Under the pieces are notes generated by a model. The model did not search any database. It saw nothing but the letters and a program-made list of their open reading frames with translations, and was not told the DNA's origin. Position numbers and translations under genes: made by a program. Positions 1 through 4,156 of a DNA stretch of 5,553 nucleotides are shown piece after piece. This DNA comes from Nanobdellota archaeon. GTDB taxonomy: Archaea; Nanobdellota; Nanobdellia; Pacearchaeales; GW2011-AR1. The DNA lies in contig JAHIVR010000177.1 of NCBI GenBank assembly GCA_018816625.1, positions 1 to 5,553 of the forward strand. Direction: 5' to 3'. Within the stretch, counting starts at the first letter, position 1. Each line of letters opens with the position of its first letter.

Positions 1-77
1 CCTTTTATTTTTTTTACTAATTCTTCAGTTGTATCAACAATTTCCTGTATATCCTCAACGGATATTTCTTTTTCCAT
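1..77 (-). CDS. N-terminal part of a small acidic protein (partial at window edge)
   Basis: The ATG at 77 opens a frame that stays open to the window edge (25 full codons): MEKEISVEDIQEIVDTTEEL followed by VKKIK. The composition is typical of an acidic amphipathic helix and clearly more protein-like than the two other frames. No SD precedes this ATG; the bases before it read AACTTTCCT. The frame is in phase with the 12-codon frame upstream, separated only by TAA and three codons. Translation may therefore depend on re-initiation after that stop, or the two pieces may be one interrupted gene. Confidence 0.5.
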   Translation of the reverse strand, partial: MEKEISVEDIQEIVDTTEELVKKIK

Positions 78-86
78 AGGAAAGTT

Positions 87-125
87 TTATTTTTCATTCT
101 TAACCTCATATTCATATAGTTTCAT
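87..125 (-). CDS. 12-codon frame with a strong ribosome binding site
   Basis: The ATG at 125 overlaps the 92-aa gene's stop and has AAGGAG seven bases upstream, as good as any real start here. The frame codes MKLYEYEVKNEK and meets TAA at 89-87. Three in-frame codons later an ATG opens the partial gene at the window edge. It is either a leader peptide, or the true N-terminus of that gene interrupted by an ochre codon. Confidence 0.35.
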   Translation of the reverse strand: MKLYEYEVKNEK

Positions 126-400
126 TTTACTTCTCCTTCTGGTTGACATTCGTTACAATAACATTCATAGTTTCCTTTTTCATCAATATTTATTTCTGAA
201 CCACAACTATAACAAGATGGCGGAATATGAGTTAAGCAACTATCCCTATGTGTCCAGCCCTTTGATAAAAGGAATCCGGCAAATATCTTAAAAGTAAAAG
301 TTTCTATTTTCTGATGAACGAGCTTATGGTATTCTTCTAAATCTTCCGTTAATGCTTTATTAAGCATTCCTTGATTTTGCAAATATTTATCCTTGTCCAT
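122..400 (-). CDS. Zinc-ribbon protein of unknown function, 92 aa
   Basis: The ATG at 400 is preceded by AAGGAG (416-411) with a rather long 10-nt spacer. An internal ATG (residue 12) lacks a better SD. Residues 1-40 look helical and charged (MDKDKYLQNQGMLNKALTED and following). The C-terminal half holds six cysteines: C55, C63, C66, C80, C82 and C85. CYSC (63-66) and CNEC (82-85) are 15 residues apart and would form a standard four-Cys ribbon. I do not recognise the family. It may be a regulatory or nucleic-acid-binding early protein. The stop overlaps a further ATG (ATGA), and the last codons (EGEVK) supply that start's AAGGAG. Confidence 0.82.
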   Translation of the reverse strand: MDKDKYLQNQGMLNKALTEDLEEYHKLVHQKIETFTFKIFAGFLLSKGWTHRDSCLTHIPPSCYSCGSEINIDEKGNYECYCNECQPEGEVK

Positions 401-402
401 TT

Positions 403-465
403 TTAGTCAACTCCTTCTTTTTCCTCATGTTCAATGCTTTTTCTAATAGCTTCTTTTCCCGTCAT
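403..465 (-). CDS. Microprotein, 20 aa
   Basis: The ATG at 465 overlaps the stop of the 41-aa gene and has GGAG (475-472) six bases upstream. The frame codes for MTGKEAIRKSIEHEEKEGVD and stops at TAA 405-403, two bases before the next start. The peptide is short, charged and probably helical. The codons for KEGV contain the AAGGAG SD of the 92-aa gene, so one function of translating this frame may be to bring ribosomes to that gene. It could be either a leader-like peptide or a true microprotein. Confidence 0.5.
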   Translation of the reverse strand: MTGKEAIRKSIEHEEKEGVD

Positions 466-587
466 TTCTCTCTCCAATGTATCCAATCCAGTATCTGCCT
501 TCGCAAAAAACAGATTAGCTGGTCTATGGCTGTTTCGAGACTTATCTCTCCGTATTTATAGTGTATTAGTATTTGGCGTATGGTCAT
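462..587 (-). CDS. Small helical protein of unknown function, 41 aa
   Basis: The frame starts at ATG 587 inside the previous gene and ends in TGA at 464-462, overlapping the next ATG (ATGA). The sequence (MTIRQILIHYKYGEISLETA, then IDQLICFLRRQILDWIHWRE and K) has the 'IL..Y..GEISLE.AI..L' pattern often seen in tiny phage proteins, which suggests a short helix-turn-helix-like or helical hairpin peptide. No good SD is visible, so translation may depend on ribosomes arriving from upstream. The coding-like composition and exact overlap with the next gene argue for a real gene. Confidence 0.6.
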   Translation of the reverse strand: MTIRQILIHYKYGEISLETAIDQLICFLRRQILDWIHWREK

Positions 588-708
588 TTGTTTTTCTGTT
601 CATTTCTTCTTTTTTTGTCAATCCGCATTTTTCGCATCTGAAAAATATATCAAATACATGTTTACAGTTTTTTTCCTTTAATTTTCTTAACCACATACTC
701 CAAAGCAT
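556..708 (-). CDS. Small zinc-finger-like protein, 50 aa
   Basis: The frame extends up to an ATG at 765, but that part is an out-of-frame reading of the 58-aa gene. The ATG at 708 has GGAGGGG four bases upstream and is the best start. The recognisable part is NCKHVFDIFFRCEKCGLTKK (residues 14-33): C15-x-H17 then C25-x2-C28, a CxH...CxxC site typical of short phage zinc proteins. The tail (EEMNRKTNDHTPNTNTL) is polar. It overlaps the upstream gene by 47 nt and the downstream one by 32 nt, both in other frames. If the N-terminal 10 residues are not real, a start at ATG 696 would remain possible, but its SD is too close. Confidence 0.65.
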   Translation of the reverse strand: MLWSMWLRKLKEKNCKHVFDIFFRCEKCGLTKKEEMNRKTNDHTPNTNTL

Positions 709-838
709 CAGTCCCCTCCAAAAAAATGGCCGCCGGTGCGCCATCTCTTTTATCATGGTAAACAAGATATTTATCTTTATAATATTCCTCGGTTATTTCG
801 TTGTATTCAATAAGTATGCCTTCAATTATAATCCTCAT
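662..838 (-). CDS. Small protein of unknown function, 58 aa
   Basis: The ATG at 838 has AGGTGA (847-842) three bases upstream and starts 3 nt after the stop of the 33-aa gene. The 58 codons end in TAA at 664-662. The product opens MRIIIEGILIEYNEITEEYY, continues through DKYLVYHDKRDGAPAAIFLE and ends with a Lys-rich helix (ALEYVVKKIKGKKL). The alternation of hydrophobic and charged residues suggests a small alpha/beta fold. No cysteines and no known motif are present. The last 47 nt are shared out of frame with the start of the next gene. A long open frame on the opposite strand (434-877) covers this region but has no SD and an unlikely composition. Confidence 0.75.
   Translation of the reverse strand: MRIIIEGILIEYNEITEEYYKDKYLVYHDKRDGAPAAIFLEGTDALEYVVKKIKGKKL
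713..719 (-). promoter_or_regulatory. SD that fixes the start of the 50-aa gene inside its upstream neighbour
   Basis: GGAGGGG on the minus strand lies four bases before the ATG at 708. It supports a start inside the 58-aa gene rather than the longer open frame beginning at 765. Confidence 0.6.
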
Positions 839-841
839 GAT

Positions 842-943
842 TCACCTCTTTTTTTGTTCATAATTTGGACATTTTAGTACTTTATGGGGTGTTTGACTGC
901 ACTCTTTTTTGCATGTATCGCATAAACTTTGTTTTTTATTCAT
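842..943 (-). CDS. Four-cysteine microprotein, 33 aa
   Basis: The ATG at 943 has an excellent GAGGAG (954-949) with a 5-nt spacer and overlaps the stop of the upstream 40-aa frame. The product carries CDTCKKEC (residues 8-15) and C25 in LKCPNYEQ, giving C-x2-C-x3-C-x9-C, a likely single zinc site. From memory, very small proteins with a CxxCKKxCxQTP...CP.YE pattern recur in phages of anaerobic Firmicutes, with no assigned role that I know of. The stop TGA lies 3 nt before the next ATG. It is short, but the SD, overlap and cysteine pattern together make it credible. Confidence 0.72.
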   Translation of the reverse strand: MNKKQSLCDTCKKECSQTPHKVLKCPNYEQKKR

Positions 944-1062
944 TTTTTCTCCTCGATACTTTCAACCTTGGGCATCCTCGCAATATTTTTGTGCTTGGAG
1001 TTTTGGGATGTTTTTTTCTCACTCGGTAAAATTCGTTGAAGACAAGCATAGACCCTATTCAT
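940..1062 (-). CDS. Small basic protein of unknown function, 40 aa
   Basis: The ATG at 1062 opens a 40-codon frame ending in TGA at 942-940, which overlaps the next gene by ATGA. The product (MNRVYACLQRILPSEKKTSQ, then NSKHKNIARMPKVESIEEKK) is basic and polar with no motif I recognise. Support comes from the exact stop/start overlap and from the GAGGAG SD of the next gene being encoded by its EE codons. Against it, the upstream SD is poor: GGGG sits almost directly against the ATG. The gene would be the first after the hairpin region. Confidence 0.5.
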   Translation of the reverse strand: MNRVYACLQRILPSEKKTSQNSKHKNIARMPKVESIEEKK

Positions 1063-1092
1063 ACCCCAAACGTTGAAATTTGAAGGCTAAAG

Positions 1093-1109
1093 TGCCTCAT
1101 TTTGAGGCA
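1093..1109. other. Perfect 7-bp inverted repeat with 3-nt loop across a stop codon
   Basis: TGCCTCA (1093-1099) and TGAGGCA (1103-1109) form a short hairpin that includes the TGA of the 194-aa gene. It lies in the widest intergenic gap of the window (34 nt). On the minus strand it is followed by CTTTAGCC and not by a U-run, so it is at best a weak terminator, RNA stabiliser or processing site. Confidence 0.45.
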
Positions 1110-1681
1110 TTGTAGAAAAAATTCCTATCTCTTTTTTTCACTTCCGCTATAATCTTCACTATTTCGCCCCCCTTCGTGTTTAATCGAATGTAAATATACT
1201 CATGGCAGAAAAAATTTCCGATATCATCTGAAAAATAAATATAACAACTATTATTGTCTTTAACAAAAGTTGCTGCATAACTAAATGCCTGATTTGCCCA
1301 ATCAGTATTAGCATCGGGTAAGGGGATTAACATATAATCTTCATTTTTTATGGTATAAAATCTTGCCCTGTATTCACTATAAACATACGCAAACTTTTTC
1401 AACCAATCATCTATGCAATATTTTTTTATTATGTTTTCTTCTTCTTTTGAATAACTGTCTTCATGGTTTTTGAACTCATATTCCTGCACATAACTGATGC
1501 GTTTTATTAAATGATACAACATTTCCTTTTTTAGTTTTATGCCAAAGTCGTCTTGCGTGATTTCTATTACACTTGGATTAACAGGAATACTATTTATTAA
1601 CACCGCCCCTATTAAAATACCTGCTACGAAAATTATAATTATTTGTAACATTGTTATATCCTTTGTTAATAATGTTTTCAT
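1097..1681 (-). CDS. Membrane-anchored protein of unknown function, 194 aa
   Basis: The ATG at 1681 overlaps the zinc-ribbon stop and has AGGTGG (1691-1686) four bases upstream. An internal ATG (residue 11) directly before the hydrophobic segment is a less likely start. Residues 12-30 (LQIIIIFVAGILIGAVLIN) form one strong membrane helix. Lysines before it (K3, K7) predict an N-in topology with the remaining 160 residues outside the cytoplasm. No lipobox or clear signal-peptidase site is evident. The outer part is charged and aromatic, with a Glu/Lys-rich helix (66-88) and a later beta-like region (SCYIYFSDDIGNFFCHEYIY). Cysteines C89, C146 and C159 are scattered. I do not recognise the family. 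A membrane role such as superinfection exclusion or host-envelope modification is only a guess. Confidence 0.8.
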   Translation of the reverse strand: MKTLLTKDITMLQIIIIFVAGILIGAVLINSIPVNPSVIEITQDDFGIKLKKEMLYHLIKRISYVQEYEFKNHEDSYSKEEENIIKKYCIDDWLKKFAYVYSEYRARFYTIKNEDYMLIPLPDANTDWANQAFSYAATFVKDNNSCYIYFSDDIGNFFCHEYIYIRLNTKGGEIVKIIAEVKKRDRNFFYNASK

Positions 1682-1839
1682 TTTACCACCTCACCTTCCT
1701 CCAGCCACTTGGGCTTTTTTCCCTGCTTAAACTCCTCTCCACGCCAGCCGCATGACCGGCACACGCCAAAACCAGTTGACGTTTTTACCAATTTTTTCTT
1801 TTTGCACTTAGGACATACTACTAATACTATTAAATTCAA
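1678..1839 (-). CDS. Zinc ribbon protein, 53 aa
   Basis: The frame can be extended upstream to an ATG at 1914, but that would overlap the initiator gene by 79 nt and has no supporting features. I place the start at TTG 1839, which overlaps the initiator stop (TTGA) and has GAGGAG (1850-1845) five bases upstream. The product begins MNLIVLVVCPKCKKKKLVKT and carries two zinc knuckles, CPKC (9-12) and CRSCGW (27-32), a compact four-Cys ribbon of the type found in many small nucleic-acid-binding or regulatory proteins. A short Lys- and Glu-rich tail follows. Its stop overlaps the membrane-protein gene (ATGA), and the tail codons include that gene's SD. The function is unknown; translation is probably coupled to the initiator. 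Confidence 0.78.
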   Translation of the reverse strand: MNLIVLVVCPKCKKKKLVKTSTGFGVCRSCGWRGEEFKQGKKPKWLEEGEVVK

Positions 1840-2609
1840 AATTGCTCCTCTTTTATCGGATTGTCTTTTCTCCGCAACCCTGCCGGGCAAATGCAGTTTA
1901 TATTGTAACCACACTCATTTGTATATCTTCCCCTGCCGTTGCATTTAAGACACATCGTCTCTGTGTAGTCAATCCAATCCCGCCAGTTGTTAAAAAATCT
2001 TGACCCATCCTGAATGTAACCCTTTGCAATCCTTTCGCTTTTAAGATAGTTGTCTAAGGCTTTATTTATGTCAACCCAATCTTGGTCTGTTTTGACCGAG
2101 GCATTAAAATGTTTTTCAGCCGCTTTCATTCCAACCTTGTTTGGATATTTAGCCCAAATCTTATTAAAGGGGTAATGCGTTTTACTTATCTTCTCTTTAC
2201 TTATCTTCTCTTTACTTATCTTCTCTTTAGACCGAGGGCTACCCAACTGGTAGGGGAGTAGTAGGGGAGTAGTATGGGAGGGATACTTTTGTAGCGATGG
2301 TTTTTCTACCCTTTGATGTTTGTGCATATTCTTTAAAAAGTAGTATTTACCAGCCTTGTATTCTTCCCCATCATATTGAAAAGACAACAATTTACCCAAC
2401 TTAACCAATTCAGTTAATAAAGAGTTAATATCTACATTTTCATAAGGGAAAATCTGTGCCTTAATCCATTCAGGTCTATTTGGGATAGTAAAAACATTGT
2501 CATCTGCTATACCCCAGAGTCCAATATACAAAAGTCTAGCGTGGGGAGTTACTTTTGAGATTTCTTCATCAAGAAAAAATTCAGGGTCAATCATTCTTCT
2601 CCTTGCCAT
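1836..2609 (-). CDS. Phage replication initiator-like protein with C-terminal zinc finger, 257 aa
   Basis: Residues 1 to about 110 match the winged-helix N-terminal domain of phage replisome organisers and DnaD-like proteins: MARRRMIDPEFFLDEEI, then LLYIGLWGIADDNVF, and KHQRVEKPS at the end. A linker follows (111-144) with SKEKI repeated three times. Residues 145-215 (HYPFNKIWAKYPNKVGMKAA to SRFFNNWRDWIDY) are the helical domain often found at the C-terminus of phage replication proteins. Residues 220-241 add a DnaJ-like CxxCxGxG (CLKCNGRG) and a later CxC. The protein probably binds the origin and recruits the host helicase loader or helicase; no helicase motifs are present in it. The ATG at 2609 has AAGGA six bases upstream; an internal ATG (residue 6) has a good SD but would cut the conserved N-terminus. 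It ends KEEQF and overlaps the next gene. Confidence 0.85.
   Translation of the reverse strand: MARRRMIDPEFFLDEEISKVTPHARLLYIGLWGIADDNVFTIPNRPEWIKAQIFPYENVDINSLLTELVKLGKLLSFQYDGEEYKAGKYYFLKNMHKHQRVEKPSLQKYPSHTTPLLLPYQLGSPRSKEKISKEKISKEKISKTHYPFNKIWAKYPNKVGMKAAEKHFNASVKTDQDWVDINKALDNYLKSERIAKGYIQDGSRFFNNWRDWIDYTETMCLKCNGRGRYTNECGYNINCICPAGLRRKDNPIKEEQF
1845..1850 (-). promoter_or_regulatory. SD inside the last codons of the initiator gene, deciding a TTG start
   Basis: GAGGAG on the minus strand is formed by the two Glu codons of the initiator's C-terminal EEQF and lies five bases before TTG 1839. It argues for the short 53-aa form of the zinc-ribbon protein over the ATG at 1914. Confidence 0.7.
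2181..2229. repeat. 15-bp direct repeat, three perfect copies plus 4 nt
   Basis: The plus-strand unit TTTACTTATCTTCTC occupies 2181-2195, 2196-2210 and 2211-2225, followed by a partial TTTA. It lies inside the initiator gene. Because 15 is a multiple of three, it encodes repeated SKEKI in the interdomain linker. Such repeats may be binding sites for the encoded initiator, or simply a length-variable linker. Confidence 0.9.
2250..2282. repeat. 11-bp direct repeat, two perfect copies plus one degenerate
   Basis: The plus-strand unit GTAGGGGAGTA occupies 2250-2260 and 2261-2271. A degenerate third copy, GTATGGGAGGG, follows at 2272-2282. It starts 20 bp from the 15-bp repeat block and lies in the same initiator gene. 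Eleven is not a multiple of three, so successive copies are read in different frames and give unrelated residues (around TTPLLLPY). This suggests either constraint on the DNA (iteron-like sites) or replication slippage. Confidence 0.85.
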
Positions 2610-2633
2610 TTAAGTTCCTTTTATAAATAGGGT

Positions 2634-2777
2634 TTAATCATAAATATATCCAGTTATCCCGTATTTCTTTCTCACTTTTGGACGCTGTTTTCTTTCAAAT
2701 GACTTCTCGCATTTTTCATTGCAAAATAAATTAGAGCAGGGTTTTCCACAATTCCAACACCAGCCTGTAGGTTTCAT
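2634..2777 (-). CDS. Cys-rich zinc-ribbon microprotein, 47 aa
   Basis: The ATG at 2777 overlaps the NinB-like stop (ATGA) and is preceded by AGGTGG (2790-2785) with a 7-nt spacer. The frame ends with TAA at 2636-2634. Five cysteines crowd the N-terminal half: C7, C10, C14, C19 and C23, in GWCWNCGKPCSNLFCNEKCE. The pattern CxxCG followed by FCxxxC resembles the short zinc ribbons found in small phage and bacterial proteins. The second half is basic (KSFERKQRPKVRKKYG), so nucleic-acid contact is plausible. Its position between the recombination genes and the replication initiator suggests an accessory DNA role, but nothing in the sequence proves it. Both gene-end overlaps and the zinc pattern make it a convincing gene despite its size. 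Confidence 0.8.
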   Translation of the reverse strand: MKPTGWCWNCGKPCSNLFCNEKCEKSFERKQRPKVRKKYGITGYIYD

Positions 2778-3163
2778 AAATAGTCCACCTCATTGGGATC
2801 AGGAATATATATGTTTAAAAACATACTAGCCCATCGTTTGATTTTTCTCAAATATTCCTCAAATTCTACAGTTGTCAAATCTGTCGTGCTTCTTACTGTT
2901 GGAACCTTCCCGTCTTTTAGCAAAAATAACATTTTCAGAGCTATATGAGCTTCATCTTTCGTGTATCCTAAATCTTCAGCAATCATCTTCACGACTACGG
3001 CATGATAGTACCGATTTTGCTGATTACTGCGATCCTTTTTCCTCTTGTCAATAGTTAGCTCTATTTCACAGCCGTTAAGAGATTGAATAAGCAGATTATA
3101 TTTATCTGGCTCAATTAAATCCAATTCATTTTTAGCAATCGTTCCGTAGAATATTTTTTTCAA
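2774..3163 (-). CDS. NinB-like recombination accessory protein, 129 aa
   Basis: The start is TTG at 3163, overlapping the SSB stop (TTGA). It is justified by a perfect AGGAGGTG (3176-3169) five bases upstream, and no ATG exists at this end of the frame. The landmarks RSNQQNRYYHAVVVKMIAED (45-64) and RSTTDLTTVEFEEYLRKIKR (91-110) correspond in order and spacing to the 'RSLDQNRKLWA' and 'STSRM..GEFAELLELI' regions of lambda NinB (Orf). Lambda Orf helps load the annealing protein onto SSB-coated DNA. A similar mediator role here follows from the neighbours (ERF, exonuclease, SSB) but is inferred, because sequence similarity to lambda NinB itself is distant. It ends in IPDPNEVDYL, and the codons for NEV-D form the SD of the next small gene. 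Its stop overlaps that gene by ATGA. Confidence 0.82.
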   Translation of the reverse strand: MKKIFYGTIAKNELDLIEPDKYNLLIQSLNGCEIELTIDKRKKDRSNQQNRYYHAVVVKMIAEDLGYTKDEAHIALKMLFLLKDGKVPTVRSTTDLTTVEFEEYLRKIKRWASMFLNIYIPDPNEVDYL

Positions 3164-3552
3164 AATGGCACCTCCTCTGATGACGCCTTATCATCTGGCA
3201 TAAATATATCTCTCACTGCATTTTCTGAACTTTTTTTTGCCCCAAATATTACCCGTATAGCAGTTACTTTTAGAGTACTAAATTGTTTCCCTTCTTTTTC
3301 CCAACGGTCTTGTTTTATTTCACCAATTACTGCGCAAAGGGCGCCTTTAGAAAGATATTTTTTGCAATTTTCTGCCTGGTTATCCCAAACAACTATGGGT
3401 ATAAACGATACGTCCGTCTTTTTTTCTCCATCGTTTGTATAGGTTTTGTTTACTGCGATTGAAAAAGTTGATATTGCTGTGCCATTTGTTGTGTAATAAA
3501 TTTTTGGGTCTCTGGTTAAATTTCCAGCGATTACTACAGAGTTTATATTCAT
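3160..3552 (-). CDS. ssb: Single-stranded DNA-binding protein, 130 aa
   Basis: The product coats ssDNA during replication and recombination. The OB fold covers about residues 1-105, with the family motifs VVIAGNLTRDP (6-16), ISTFSIAVN (27-35), FIPIVVWDNQAENCKKYLSKG (50-70, aromatic W56) and GEIKQDRW (77-84). A short flexible linker follows. The protein ends in SSEEVPF, a slightly degenerate form of the acidic tip (DDDIPF type) that recruits partner proteins in bacterial SSBs. The start ATG at 3552 lies one base after the exonuclease stop and has the SD AGGGGGG (3563-3557). The stop overlaps the TTG start of the NinB-like gene. It is shorter than typical host SSB (about 170 aa), as is usual for phage copies. 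Confidence 0.96.
   Translation of the reverse strand: MNINSVVIAGNLTRDPKIYYTTNGTAISTFSIAVNKTYTNDGEKKTDVSFIPIVVWDNQAENCKKYLSKGALCAVIGEIKQDRWEKEGKQFSTLKVTAIRVIFGAKKSSENAVRDIFMPDDKASSEEVPF
3169..3176 (-). promoter_or_regulatory. Perfect SD inside the SSB tip codons, deciding a TTG start
   Basis: AGGAGGTG on the minus strand is a full match to the anti-SD and lies five bases before TTG 3163. It is made of the codons for the EEVP of the SSB C-terminal tip. It is the main evidence for the TTG start of the NinB-like gene. Confidence 0.8.
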
Positions 3553-3553
3553 T

Positions 3554-4156
3554 CTACCCCCCTATTTTTTTAACCATTTCCGCGAGTTCTTCGCAGAATA
3601 AGTTAAGTTCGATTTTTAAACTGTCTATGAATTTTTTATTACGTTTTTCCCTGATGATAAATGGTTTGAGTCCCGGATAGTAAGAAAAGAAATCTACCCA
3701 TTTACGTCCCGTTACAAACAGCTGCCCTTGTACTTGTTGAAAATATGTAGAGGGCAAGACATTGTTTAACAAATACCCAACGTGGGTGGAAATCAGCGGA
3801 CATTTTATTTCGAGCATTCCTTCTTCTCCAATAAGCCCGTCAGGAGAACATCCGTACAGTTTTTTTTCATCTGGGTAGCATAATCCTACTTGCTGAACTT
3901 CGATGTCATGTAGTATCCCATATAGCTGCCTGCCCTCAATTTCCTTTGTACATCCCTTCAGCATTGCGATATTTTGATATGTTTCCTCGTGTAATCCGGT
4001 TATTTTTTCTCCGGCTAATTGCTGCATATATATATCTCGTGTTTTAGAGGGAGTGCCATTTATCTGGATAATTTTCTTGAAGTTACTCGCCGAGGGTAAC
4101 CCTGCTTTCGCGGAAAACCACTCTGAGCTTTGCTGGTCTACATTTAAGATAATCAT
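3554..4156 (-). CDS. YqaJ/lambda-exonuclease-type 5'-3' dsDNA exonuclease, 200 aa
   Basis: This enzyme family resects the 5' strand of dsDNA ends and leaves 3' ssDNA for the annealing protein encoded just upstream. The PD-(D/E)XK core is visible: a conserved Glu in GCTKEIEGRQLYG (E72), SPDG with D106, and LEIKCP with E116 and K118. The helix after it carries YFQQVQGQLFVTG (138-150), whose glutamines match the conserved QxQ region. The N-terminal SSEWFSAKAGLPSASNF is the usual family opening. The ATG at 4156 has a clean AAGGAG (4167-4162) with a 5-nt spacer and overlaps the ERF stop. The length fits a minimal viral YqaJ nuclease. All catalytic residues I can place are present, so it should be active. 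Confidence 0.95.
   Translation of the reverse strand: MIILNVDQQSSEWFSAKAGLPSASNFKKIIQINGTPSKTRDIYMQQLAGEKITGLHEETYQNIAMLKGCTKEIEGRQLYGILHDIEVQQVGLCYPDEKKLYGCSPDGLIGEEGMLEIKCPLISTHVGYLLNNVLPSTYFQQVQGQLFVTGRKWVDFFSYYPGLKPFIIREKRNKKFIDSLKIELNLFCEELAEMVKKIGG

Noticed and set aside
17..97. 26-codon minus-strand frame with GAGG upstream
   Set aside because: It is very basic with no protein-like pattern, and it competes with the more convincing acidic frame starting at 77.
434..877. 147-codon open frame on the plus strand, hydrophobic
   Set aside because: It lies opposite four small minus-strand genes with SDs and stop/start spacing. It has no SD, and its Phe/Ser/Ile-rich composition is that expected from the reverse complement of Lys/Glu-rich genes.
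1060..1096. Possible sigma70-type promoter in the 34-nt gap (TTCAAA ... TATGAA)
   Set aside because: The spacing is short (15 nt) and both boxes are weak; AT-rich DNA yields such matches by chance.
1840..1914. Longer version of the zinc-ribbon protein from ATG 1914
   Set aside because: It would overlap the initiator by 79 nt and the added residues look like out-of-frame initiator sequence; TTG 1839 has a proper SD and a 4-nt overlap.
1539..1948. Two plus-strand open frames (63 and 79 codons)
   Set aside because: Both are antisense to the membrane-protein, zinc-ribbon and initiator genes, with no SD and no recognisable protein features.
2872..3054. 60-codon plus-strand frame
   Set aside because: It is antisense to the NinB-like gene, with no SD and no family resemblance.
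3435..3680. 81-codon plus-strand frame
   Set aside because: It crosses the SSB/exonuclease junction on the opposite strand, with no SD; a shadow of two well-identified genes.
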